Positions 7,314 to 13,742 of a DNA stretch of 27,122 nt are shown here, piece by piece. The stretch covers positions 1-27,122 of IMG/VR virus record IMGVR_UViG_3300031566_000306; one strand, given 5' to 3'. Positions within the stretch are counted from its first letter, which is position 1; each line of letters begins with the position of its first letter. Source of the DNA: a virus. Made by a program: the position numbers and the translations under genes. The notes beneath the pieces were generated by a model that saw nothing but the letters and a program-made list of their open reading frames with translations, was not told where the DNA came from and did not search any database.

Positions 7314-7706
7314 ATGCAAACATCAGGACTTGAAAAAGCAAAAGTCAACCTGGCCTCGTTTGAATACGACTTTGCGGTTCACGGCGGGGACATCGGGGAC
7401 ATCACCCTGGTCAACGACGTGCTGCCCGATGACGCCATTGTCATGGACGGCGTTATCGAGGTCAAGACCGCACTGGCCGGAACCGGGGCCACCGTTGCGC
7501 TCAAGGTGCTGGGTACGGACGACATCCTGGCGGCCACGGCCATCACGTCGTTTACCCTGGCGGCGGTTTTGGACGTGGTGCCGGTCGGCACTGCGGCCAC
7601 CATGATCAAAATGACGGCCAAAGGGAACATGACCATGTCCGTGGCCGTGGCGGCATTGACGGCGGGCCGGTTCGTGGTTCACCTGAAATATGTGCTCGGG
7701 GTTTAA
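7314..7706 (+). CDS. Small head protein, possible capsid decoration protein
   Basis: 130 residues from ATG 7314, preceded by AAAAAAGGAG; the frame stays open upstream but that part is repeat-derived. The protein is almost free of charged clusters and rich in Ala, Val, Thr and Gly in alternating strands (IVMDGVIEVKTALAGTGATVALKVL), as in compact beta-sandwich decoration or fibre-head proteins. Its place between the major capsid and the connector gene is where lambda-like phages put decoration or FI-type genes. No sequence motif secures the call; a structural head protein is likely, decoration specifically is inference. Confidence 0.7.
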   Translation: MQTSGLEKAKVNLASFEYDFAVHGGDIGDITLVNDVLPDDAIVMDGVIEVKTALAGTGATVALKVLGTDDILAATAITSFTLAAVLDVVPVGTAATMIKMTAKGNMTMSVAVAALTAGRFVVHLKYVLGV

Positions 7707-7708
7707 TC

Positions 7709-8029
7709 GTGGGTGATTTTGATGATGCCGTAACCGCCGCCATGGCCGTATGGTTCGGGCCCGGTATGGATCCGGAGACCGTCACCTACAAAGGGACGGG
7801 TATTCCGGGCCATATATCCTATGGCGGAAGATCCGACGGTGAAAACGCCCGGACCGCAATTCTGGAGGTCCGGGTTTCCGACGTTCCGAACCCGACCTAC
7901 CGGGACACGGCGGTGATCAACGGCGTCACCTGGCGGGTGTATCGGGATCAGAGCCAGGAGGTGGTCATCCAGGGGGACGGCTACACCTGGAAACTTCCCA
8001 TCACCCGGGACGAACGGCCGAGGTGGTGA
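7709..8029 (+). CDS. Head-tail joining protein, gpFII-like
   Basis: 106 residues starting at GTG 7709, two bases after the preceding stop, with GGGG about eight bases upstream. It resembles lambda FII-type stoppers: an N-terminal helix (FDDAVTAAMAVWFGPGMDPETV), then a beta-barrel with the phrase ILEVRVSDVPNPTYRDTAVINGVTWRV, in which the 'P.. GD.. ..G..Y.V' element is typical of these connectors, and a WKLPITRDERPRW end. It would close the head and present the tail-docking surface. Order (capsid, small head protein, this, tail terminator candidate, tube) supports the role. Confidence 0.65.
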   Translation: MGDFDDAVTAAMAVWFGPGMDPETVTYKGTGIPGHISYGGRSDGENARTAILEVRVSDVPNPTYRDTAVINGVTWRVYRDQSQEVVIQGDGYTWKLPITRDERPRW

Positions 8030-8147
8030 AAAGTGAAAGTGAAAGGCTGAAGGTGGAAGGCTGAAGGCTGAAGGTTAAAACCTTTTACCTTTAACCCTTC
8101 AGCCTTCCACCTTCAGCCTTCTACCTTCAGCCTTTTACCTTTAACCT
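8030..8147 (+). repeat. Heptanucleotide inverted array 2
   Basis: Units of the type GAAGGCT, GAAGGTG and AAAGTGA are followed by ACCTTTA, ACCCTTC, AGCCTTC and so on. The purine half (to about 8079) is shorter than the pyrimidine half. The array leads directly into the ribosome-site hairpin of the next gene. Confidence 0.8.
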
Positions 8148-8164
8148 GAAAACCGAAGGTTTTC
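8148..8164 (+). promoter_or_regulatory. Hairpin enclosing the ribosome site of the tail terminator candidate
   Basis: GAAAACC, loop GAA, GGTTTTC, seven paired bases. Here the Shine-Dalgarno is GAAGG rather than GGAGG, yet the stem is kept and even extended. ATG follows at 8169. Confidence 0.6.
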
Positions 8165-8168
8165 GACC

Positions 8169-8645
8169 ATGAACATCAACACTCTGATCGTTAATTTTTC
8201 CGAGGCCCTGGCCCAGTCCGCGACCATTAAGGCCTGGACCCAGACCAACTACACCAAAGATCACTGGGTATTCGTGGGCCTGGACACCCGGGACCCGCCC
8301 GGTGAGGACGATTGTCCGTATTTTGTCATCTATCCGGGCCGGAAATATGGAGGCCAGCACCGCCGGGAACGGCACCAGGAGGTCGAGCTGATCGCCTGCC
8401 TGCATGACACCACCATCCGGTCCCACGGCGCCATTACCAACATCACCGAATACACCGGGATCCAGAACATCGAGACGTTTCGCAAGCTGGGGGAGACGGT
8501 CATCGCCGGGGTGGACATCGGGAACGCGGCCCTGGCCGTGGTGGACATCGATTATGAATTGACCGAGAGTTTTCCGTTTTTCATGTGTGGGACTCTGTTC
8601 GATGTCTGGGAGTCGGTGATCATCGGGAGTGATCCGCTTTTGTAG
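8169..8645 (+). CDS. Tail completion/terminator candidate
   Basis: 158 residues. Sits between the head-tail joining gene and the tail tube gene, the usual position of tail completion (Z) or terminator (U) proteins. The sequence shows an N-terminal helix (LIVNFSEALAQSATIKAWTQTNY), a strand (HWVFVGLDTRDPP), the phrase CPYFVIYPGRKYGGQHRRERHQEVELIACL, and a C-terminal DYELTESFPFFMCGTLFDVW; the mixed alpha/beta plan with a long basic hairpin and final strand matches tail terminators in general. No diagnostic residue is present, so the role rests mainly on position. Confidence 0.6.
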   Translation: MNINTLIVNFSEALAQSATIKAWTQTNYTKDHWVFVGLDTRDPPGEDDCPYFVIYPGRKYGGQHRRERHQEVELIACLHDTTIRSHGAITNITEYTGIQNIETFRKLGETVIAGVDIGNAALAVVDIDYELTESFPFFMCGTLFDVWESVIIGSDPLL

Positions 8646-8804
8646 AAAGTGAAAGGTGAAAGGTAAAAGGCTGAAGGTAAAAGATGAAAAGTGAAAGGTA
8701 AAAGGTAAAAGGCTGAAGGCTGAAGGTTAAAACCTTTCACCTTTCACCTTTACCCTTCAGCCTTCGGCCTTTGACCTTCGACCTTCAGCCTTTAACCTTT
8801 AACC
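8646..8804 (+). repeat. Heptanucleotide inverted array 3, the longest
   Basis: About eleven purine units (AAAGGTG, AAAGGTA, AAAGGCT, GAAGGCT and similar) followed by about ten pyrimidine units. The turn lies near GGTTAAAACC (8726-8735), itself a palindrome. The whole array could fold into a hairpin of about 70 base pairs with mismatches. Confidence 0.85.
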
Positions 8805-8806
8805 TA

Positions 8807-8823
8807 AAAATCCGGAGGATTTT
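8807..8823 (+). promoter_or_regulatory. Hairpin enclosing the ribosome site of the tail tube gene
   Basis: AAAATCC, loop GGA, GGATTTT: seven paired bases, Shine-Dalgarno GGAGG across loop and 3' arm, ATG at 8827. Confidence 0.65.
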
Positions 8824-8826
8824 ACT

Positions 8827-9783
8827 ATGCAACAACGAGGCGTAAATGCCCAGATTTTATTTGGGATTGAAAATGTGGCGTTCGGCACGGTGGCCACGGT
8901 CGGGTTTGTGCTGCCGATGAACACCTGCGGCGTGACCGGGGTCAAGACGAGAAACTCGCCGGCCACTCTGACCGGGACCCGGAACACGGTGGCGCCGTTT
9001 GCCGGAAATCAGGACGTGAACGGGCCGATCGTTATACCGCTCGATTCCGGGGCCATGCCCTACTGGCTGATTGCCATGTTCGGGGATCCCACGACCACCG
9101 GGGCGGATCCTTATGTCCACGAATTCAAAGTGCCCTCATTAATGCCCAGCTTTTCTCTGGAAAAGGCCTTCACCGACCTGGCCGTGGATGTGTTTGAGCG
9201 GTACGTGGGGTGCAAGGTGCAGTCCCTGGGGATGACCTTCGGCGGCGACGGCGAGCTGGTGGGGAACATCGCCATATTGGGGGCCCAGATGAGCCACGAG
9301 GCCGCCGCATTCGATGCGGCCCCGACCACGGTGACCCTGGCCCGGGTGGAAAACTTCGACGCGGCCATCCTGGAAGGCGGCGCCGCCCTGACCAATGCCA
9401 CGGAACTGTCCCTTAATGTCGATTTCGGGCTGGACCCGAGTTCGTTTGTCATCGGCGGCGGCGGGATCCGGGGGGACATCCCCGAGGGCCTGGTCATGGT
9501 CACCGGAAAAACGACCACCCTGTTCGAGGACAAATCCCTCTTGGATAAGGCCACCGGCGACACGGAAACATCCCTCAAGATCACCGTCACCGCATCGGCC
9601 AGCTCGATTTTGGAGTTCGAGATCCAGGAGCTGCTCTATTCGGTCAACGGCGTGCCCATCGAAGGCCCCCAGGGACTGCTGGTGAATCTCGATTTCGTCG
9701 GATACTACGCGGACGGAGCAGAGGCCAGCAACATCATGGCGCGGGTGACGAACTCCGTGGTGAGTTATGATTTGATTACCTAA
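8827..9783 (+). CDS. Phage tail tube protein
   Basis: 318 residues. Early motif GVNAQILFGIENVAFGTVAT, then NTCGVTGVKTRNSPATLTGTRN, a segment GMPYWLIAMFGDPTTTG-like at residues 77-95 and the ISLEKAFTDL-type stretch (FSLEKAFTDLAVDVFERYVGCKVQSLGMTFGGDGELVGNI in the middle) are typical of the long tail-tube family of siphophages, in which subunits form stacked hexameric rings. The C-terminal part LLVNLDFVGYYADGAEAS also fits. Only one tube-like gene and no sheath gene is present, which supports a non-contractile tail. It should be among the most abundant tail products. Confidence 0.8.
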   Translation: MQQRGVNAQILFGIENVAFGTVATVGFVLPMNTCGVTGVKTRNSPATLTGTRNTVAPFAGNQDVNGPIVIPLDSGAMPYWLIAMFGDPTTTGADPYVHEFKVPSLMPSFSLEKAFTDLAVDVFERYVGCKVQSLGMTFGGDGELVGNIAILGAQMSHEAAAFDAAPTTVTLARVENFDAAILEGGAALTNATELSLNVDFGLDPSSFVIGGGGIRGDIPEGLVMVTGKTTTLFEDKSLLDKATGDTETSLKITVTASASSILEFEIQELLYSVNGVPIEGPQGLLVNLDFVGYYADGAEASNIMARVTNSVVSYDLIT

Positions 9784-9853
9784 GAAGGTGGGAAGGTTAA
9801 AGGCTGAAGGGAAAAGCAAAAACCTTCAATCTTCAGCCTTTTACCTTTAACCT
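9784..9853 (+). repeat. Heptanucleotide inverted array 4
   Basis: Short version: AAGGTTAAAGGCTGAAGG on the purine side, then TTCAATCTTCAGCCTTTTACC on the pyrimidine side, ending TTTAACCTG like arrays 2, 5 and 6. Confidence 0.75.
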
Positions 9854-9854
9854 G

Positions 9855-9871
9855 AAAATCCGGAGGATTTT
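9855..9871 (+). promoter_or_regulatory. Hairpin enclosing the ribosome site of the G-type chaperone gene
   Basis: AAAATCC, loop GGA, GGATTTT, with ATG three bases later at 9875. Confidence 0.65.
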
Positions 9872-9874
9872 TAC

Positions 9875-10183
9875 ATGCGGAAAATTCACGACATCGAGGT
9901 CCGGGGTCTGACCCGGAAGGAAGTCAAAGAACTCAAGCCCTGCGGGTTTTTTTTGAGTTTTTACAACCCGCCCGTGGACGATTTGGAAAAAATGGATGAA
10001 GGCATCGAGCGGGTCCTGGACCTGTGCGTTCTGGATAAGGAAAAATTCGAGGACCTGGAAAACGAAAACTATTTCAAGACCCTCCAGGTGTTTCGGGCCA
10101 TCTGCGCCGAGACCTACGGGGCCCAGGATGAGGAAAAAAACTTGCCGACGTCTGGGGATGGTACTCAGACGGAAAAAGAATAG
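9875..10183 (+). CDS. Tail assembly chaperone, G-type (zero-frame product)
   Basis: 102 residues. Helical, acidic protein (LTRKEVKELKPCGFFLSFYNPP, then DLEKMDEGIERVLDLCVLDKEKFEDLENENYFKTL in the middle) typical of the small chaperone encoded between tail tube and tape measure in siphophages; the opening 'EVRGLTRKEVKEL' occurs in many of these. It ends in a weakly conserved tail (TSGDGTQTEKE) that begins right after a slippery A AAA AAC at 10135-10141, as expected when a fraction of ribosomes shifts to the -1 frame and makes the GT fusion. Confidence 0.75.
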   Translation: MRKIHDIEVRGLTRKEVKELKPCGFFLSFYNPPVDDLEKMDEGIERVLDLCVLDKEKFEDLENENYFKTLQVFRAICAETYGAQDEEKNLPTSGDGTQTEKE

Positions 10184-10479
10184 ACTACTGCAAGGTGTGC
10201 AAGGGGTCCCAGGGAAAAGAGAAAACAGGAAAGAGGAAAGACCCGCCCTGCGGCACCTGCGATTATGGGGTGCAGAATGCGCCGCCCTTGATGCCGGAAA
10301 ACTTCGAGGCCTGGGAACTGTGGCAGGATGTCGGGACCCAGTGGCGGGCCGGGCCGGCGGGGCTCATCGGCCTGGATTATTCCGAAGTAAGGGCGGCGGC
10401 CGAGATGCTGGACATCGATCTGTCGCCGGGGATGTGGCGGAAAATTAAGAAGCTGGAGGGGAAAGTTTTGGAATCCTAA
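10132..10479 (+). CDS. Tail assembly chaperone T-type extension (expressed by -1 frameshift)
   Basis: Open in the -1 frame relative to the G-type gene; a GTG at 10195 is unlikely as a real start. After the shift the product continues LADVWGWYSDGKRIDYCKVC, and joined to the G part gives about 201 residues. The C-terminal block (ENFEAWELWQDVGTQWR, then AGLIGLDYSEVRAAAEMLDI) matches the DUF1799-type T proteins of lambda-like phages, which have 'QWR....G..GLDY'. Two CxxC pairs (CKVC and CGTC), separated by a basic, purine-repeat-derived linker (GSQGKEKTGKRKD), could form a zinc ribbon. GT fusions recruit tail tube subunits to the tape measure. Confidence 0.7.
   Translation, partial: GKKLADVWGWYSDGKRIDYCKVCKGSQGKEKTGKRKDPPCGTCDYGVQNAPPLMPENFEAWELWQDVGTQWRAGPAGLIGLDYSEVRAAAEMLDIDLSPGMWRKIKKLEGKVLES
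10135..10141 (+). other. A AAA AAC programmed -1 frameshift site
   Basis: The heptamer is in zero-frame register X XXY YYZ. The -1 frame has a stop at 10129-10131, just upstream, and is then open to 10479, so the shift must happen within the window that holds the heptamer. Confidence 0.65.
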
Positions 10480-10620
10480 ATTCCAAATAACAAATTCCAA
10501 ATAACAAATAAATTCCAATGACCAAAAATACAAATAACAAACAAGAAACTTTAAAGCGGTTTGGGATTTTGAATTTGTTATTTGTTTGTAATTTGGTGTT
10601 TGTGATTTGTGATTTAAGGA
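10480..10620 (+). repeat. AT-rich inverted spacer repeat (CAAATAACAAATTC type)
   Basis: CAAATAACAAATTC-type units (10486-10545) are followed by the complementary type (GAATTTGTTATTTGTTTG, from about 10570). Like the heptamer arrays it places one strand pattern, then its complement, between two genes, but uses unrelated sequence. Confidence 0.7.
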
Positions 10621-10627
10621 AAAAACC

Positions 10628-11215
10628 ATGCTGGAATCTAAACTGATCGGGCTGAAACAGCTTGAAAAGACCCTCAAGACAACGGGGGTAAAAGACGAAA
10701 AGGCCCTGTCCACCGCGATCAAGGTCGAGGGGTTCCGTCTGATGCGGCTGTTGAAAAAGCAGATCGTCGCCGGTGCCCCGGGCGGGCAGAAGTTTGCGCC
10801 GCTCACCTTTTTGTCCCGGGCGTTCGGCGGGGCCGGGCGCATGCGGCCCAACAAGCCCCTGCGGCGTCTGGCCGTTGCCGTGCGGTATCATGTTCCGAAA
10901 CAATCCCCGATCGAGATGCACGTGGGCTGGACCGGTCCCAGGACGAGCAAATCCTGGAAGCGGATCGCCGAAATGCAGCAGGAAGGATTTGAAAGCGGCA
11001 TCACCGACAAACGGCGCCGGTATTTTCTGTTCAAGGCCGCGGCCATGCCCAAACGATCGGCGGCCCGGAAATATCTCTTTCTAAAGCCCGGGACCACCCG
11101 GTTCAAAACCCCGGGCCGACCCATCATGGAGCCCTTCTGGCGGTCGGAGAAGGACCGGGCCTGGCGGAACATCCGGAACAACTACCGGCTGAAACTCAAA
11201 GGCGAGAGAATTTAA
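10628..11215 (+). CDS. Tail morphogenesis protein, HK97 gp10/Mu gpG-like
   Basis: 195 residues, strongly basic, from ATG 10628 with AAGGA about eight bases upstream. The opening LIGLKQLEKTLKTTG resembles the 'GL.EL...L' helix of HK97 gp10-type proteins; the middle has GAPGGQKFAPLTFLSRAFGG and a block KPLRRLAVAVRYHVP, like the 'W.PL ... L..SI' layout of Mu gpG virion-morphogenesis proteins. Such proteins usually act at the head-tail interface or tail end and are encoded before the tube gene, so the place directly before the tape measure is slightly unusual. Assignment is by weak pattern and neighbourhood. Confidence 0.6.
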   Translation: MLESKLIGLKQLEKTLKTTGVKDEKALSTAIKVEGFRLMRLLKKQIVAGAPGGQKFAPLTFLSRAFGGAGRMRPNKPLRRLAVAVRYHVPKQSPIEMHVGWTGPRTSKSWKRIAEMQQEGFESGITDKRRRYFLFKAAAMPKRSAARKYLFLKPGTTRFKTPGRPIMEPFWRSEKDRAWRNIRNNYRLKLKGERI

Positions 11216-11217
11216 AG

Positions 11218-13194
11218 ATGGACCAAAAACTCCAAATAATCCTATCCGCCAAAGACCTCACCCAGCGGGCCTTCACATCGGCCTCGGCCCGGGTGCGGAA
11301 GTTCACCTCGAATGTGTTTTCCATGCGCGGCGCCCTGGTGGCCACCGCCGGGGTGGCGGCCATGGGCGCGTTCGTGAAAAAGTCCATGGAGACCGCCGAC
11401 GCCATCGGCAAGGCCGCCGACGCCATCGGCATTTCCACCGGCACCCTGCAGGAATACCGGCACGCGGCCCGGATCTCGGGTGTTCAGACCGAGGCCCTGG
11501 ACAAAAGCATCGGCCAGTTTACCAAGCGGGTGGGCGAGGCCCGGGCCGGCACCGGCGCCATGATCACCTTTCTCAAGCAGTTCGATGAAAATCTTTTAAA
11601 AAACATTCAGAGCTCAAAATCCACCGACGAGGCCCTGAACCTGGTGTTCAAACGCATGGGGCAGACCGCATCGGCCACGGACAAAGCCGCCCTGGCCAAC
11701 GCCGCGTTCGGGCGTTCGGGCCTGACCATGGTCAATATGGTCAAAGACGGGGCCGCCGGTCTGGCCAAACTCCGGCAAGAGGCCCGGGACCTGGGCATCG
11801 TCATGGACGACCACCTCATCCGCAGCAGCGAAAGAGCCAATGACGAAATCGAAAAGCTCACCCGGGTCTTGAAGGTTCAGTTCATGAGCGCGGCCATCGG
11901 CCTGGCGCCCGAGATCGCCCGGATCGCCCAGTCCACAACAGACTGGTGGAAGGCCAACCAAAATATAGTCAAACAGGATGTTGCGGGGTGGGTAAGAGGT
12001 ATAACGGAAGTCATTAAGATCGGGATTAAACCATTACAAATATGGGCTGATTTATGGAAACGGATTGGCTATAAAGCCGGAGGTGGTGAGAGTGTAAGAG
12101 GGATGGATTATAAAAGTATGGATATTTCAAAACCACCTTCTCTTGATAGCAAACCTTCACCCATACCGGCGCCATTTATCGTTTCGCCGCCGGCCCAGGA
12201 TAAAGCCGCCCTGGCCGAATACAAATCCCTCATGAAGGAAGTGGAAAAGGCCCAGCAGGAATTCCAGGACGCCCTGGTAATGCCGGCGGGCACCGGTGCG
12301 ACGGTAGACGAACAGCTCCGCCGGGACGTTGGAAAATATACGGCCGGGTTCGACCAAACCCAAGAGGATATCGAAAAATCCAAAGAAGCCTATGCGGCCA
12401 TGTTCGAGGATCTGAAATTTCAGTCCGCCGATTACTATGCCTGGAAAAAAGAGCAGCTCACGGCCCAGGCCGACGCCTATGCGGAATCCACGGGTCAACG
12501 CCTGTTGTCCGAGCAGTGGCTCAATGAGCAGTTAAAGGAGCTGGACGCAGAGCGGCTGGTCGCGCAAGAAGAAACCAGCCAATTCCTGATCGATCTATCC
12601 GAGCGAACATCCGACGCCATCGAGGATACGTTTTCGGACCTGGTCTACGATCTCAAGGACGGGTGGAAGGACTGGCAGAGTTATTTCAGCAAATTGTCCG
12701 ACAGCCTGTGGCGGATCACCAGCGACATCGTCGGCCAGATGATCAAGGAATGGCTGTTCGGCACCGCGAAGACCACGGCGGCACTGGCAACGGAAGGGGT
12801 GCAGGTGGGGATCCTCACCCAGCTATATTTGGCACTGGCCGCTGCCAAGGCGGCGGCGGGAGCTGGTTCATGGGGAGGAGGGGGTGCCTCGGGTGCCGGC
12901 ACAAGTATGCCGAGAGGCGGCGGCGGCGGCGGGTATGGTTTTGACGATGGCGGGTATCTCGGCGAGGACGTGGCAGGGATCGGAAAGTCCAGCGGGAAAT
13001 CCTACGAATTCCACCGGGACGAAATATTCATGCCCATAAGCAAGGTTCACCGAGCATCCTCGAAATCCGAGGTTAAAAACCTTACCATGTACAATTCCAT
13101 CACCATCGGCCAGGCCGACGAGCGGACGGCATCCCTGCTGCTGCTGGAGATCGAGGACCGGGTCCGGAGCGTTTTGAGGGAGGAAATGCGGTGA
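11218..13194 (+). CDS. Tail tape measure protein
   Basis: 658 residues, starting three bases after the previous stop with only a weak GAGAG signal. The N-terminal region has an Ala/Gly-rich hydrophobic stretch (ALVATAGVAAMGAFV, about residues 40-54), then a helical repeat-like region with GISTGTLQEYRHAARISGV and FGRSGLTMVNMVKDGAAGL, diagnostic for tape measure proteins. A coiled-coil middle follows (about 340-460). The C-terminus is glycine-rich (about 560-590), then GYLGEDVAGIGKSSG and EFHRDEIFMP, resembling the 'GE.GPE..MP' end of lambda gpH. It sets tail length; by the usual 1.5 angstrom per residue rule the tail would be about 100 nm. Confidence 0.9.
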   Translation: MDQKLQIILSAKDLTQRAFTSASARVRKFTSNVFSMRGALVATAGVAAMGAFVKKSMETADAIGKAADAIGISTGTLQEYRHAARISGVQTEALDKSIGQFTKRVGEARAGTGAMITFLKQFDENLLKNIQSSKSTDEALNLVFKRMGQTASATDKAALANAAFGRSGLTMVNMVKDGAAGLAKLRQEARDLGIVMDDHLIRSSERANDEIEKLTRVLKVQFMSAAIGLAPEIARIAQSTTDWWKANQNIVKQDVAGWVRGITEVIKIGIKPLQIWADLWKRIGYKAGGGESVRGMDYKSMDISKPPSLDSKPSPIPAPFIVSPPAQDKAALAEYKSLMKEVEKAQQEFQDALVMPAGTGATVDEQLRRDVGKYTAGFDQTQEDIEKSKEAYAAMFEDLKFQSADYYAWKKEQLTAQADAYAESTGQRLLSEQWLNEQLKELDAERLVAQEETSQFLIDLSERTSDAIEDTFSDLVYDLKDGWKDWQSYFSKLSDSLWRITSDIVGQMIKEWLFGTAKTTAALATEGVQVGILTQLYLALAAAKAAAGAGSWGGGGASGAGTSMPRGGGGGGYGFDDGGYLGEDVAGIGKSSGKSYEFHRDEIFMPISKVHRASSKSEVKNLTMYNSITIGQADERTASLLLLEIEDRVRSVLREEMR

Positions 13195-13273
13195 AGAAGG
13201 TTAAAGGTGAAAGGTTAAAGGTTAAAGGTCTTTGCTTTTCACCCTTCAGCCTTCAGCCTTTTACCTTTAACCT
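13195..13273 (+). repeat. Heptanucleotide inverted array 5
   Basis: AAGGTTAAAGGTGAAAGG on the purine side, CACCCTTCAGCCTTCAGCC on the pyrimidine side, ending TTTACCTTTAACCTG. It fills the gap after the tape measure gene. Confidence 0.8.
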
Positions 13274-13274
13274 G

Positions 13275-13291
13275 AAAATCCGGAGGATTTT
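13275..13291 (+). promoter_or_regulatory. Hairpin enclosing the ribosome site of the minor tail gene
   Basis: AAAATCC, loop GGA, GGATTTT, then ATG at 13295; identical to the hairpins before the tail tube and G-type genes. Confidence 0.65.
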
Positions 13292-13294
13292 AAC

Positions 13295-13654
13295 ATGATG
13301 GTCCTGGGCTCATATACGTTTGTGCTGAACCCGCTGGACAGCGTGCCGGTGATCACCAAAAAAAAGCGGGCCGCGGTCATCGATACCCTGGGAGGCGGCG
13401 CCTATTTTTCATGGGGCACGTTTTTGGCCGGGCAGATCATCCCGCTGAAATGGAAAAACTGTCCCACGGCCCAGTTCAGCCAGTTCCAAACCCTCCTGGA
13501 GGCCGATGCCCAGGTGGTCTGGACCCCGGAAAACGGGAGCACCTATAACGTGGAGATCATGAGCCTGACAGGCGACTATCATTTTTCCGCCGCCGGCGGC
13601 GCCGCGTACCGGCAAAACGTGGTGATGAAACTGGTCATTATTTCGAAGGTCTAA
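13295..13654 (+). CDS. Minor tail protein
   Basis: 119 residues; ATG ATG at 13295/13298. Its place after the tape measure corresponds to the small tail-tip protein (M) of lambda. The sequence shows alternating beta strands (GSYTFVLNPLDSVPVITKKK), the phrase SWGTFLAGQIIPLKWKNCPT, a helix QFSQFQTLLEADAQ and the strand NVEIMSLTGDYHFS, consistent with the beta-sandwich fold of tail-tip proteins such as gpM or distal tail domains. Not recognised as a specific family. It is followed by array 6 and then by the tail hub gene. Confidence 0.6.
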   Translation: MMVLGSYTFVLNPLDSVPVITKKKRAAVIDTLGGGAYFSWGTFLAGQIIPLKWKNCPTAQFSQFQTLLEADAQVVWTPENGSTYNVEIMSLTGDYHFSAAGGAAYRQNVVMKLVIISKV

Positions 13655-13722
13655 GGTAAAAGGTTAAAGGTAAAAGGTTTTAACCTTCAGCCTTCAGCCT
13701 TCTCACCTTTTACCTTTAACCT
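13655..13722 (+). repeat. Heptanucleotide inverted array 6
   Basis: AAGGTAAAAGGTTAAAGG on the purine side, ACCTTCAGCCTTCAGCC and CACCTTTTACC on the pyrimidine side, ending TTTAACCTG. It is the last array before the AT-rich adsorption module; only a decayed trace occurs later (21179-21212). Confidence 0.8.
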
Positions 13723-13724
13723 GA

Positions 13725-13739
13725 AAATGCGGAGCATTT
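13725..13739 (+). promoter_or_regulatory. Hairpin enclosing the ribosome site of the tail hub gene
   Basis: AAATGC, loop GGA, GCATTT: relative to the TCC/GGA stems, both sides changed together (C to G and G to C), keeping the pairing while weakening the Shine-Dalgarno to GGAG. ATG at 13743. Confidence 0.65.
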
Positions 13740-13742
13740 CAT

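Noticed and set aside
8646-8804. CRISPR array
   Set aside because: The 7-base units have no spacers, and the order reverses to the complement in the middle.
9139-9819. Long minus-strand frame opposite the tail tube gene
   Set aside because: Shadow frame; composition follows the complement of the tube gene and it runs into array 4.
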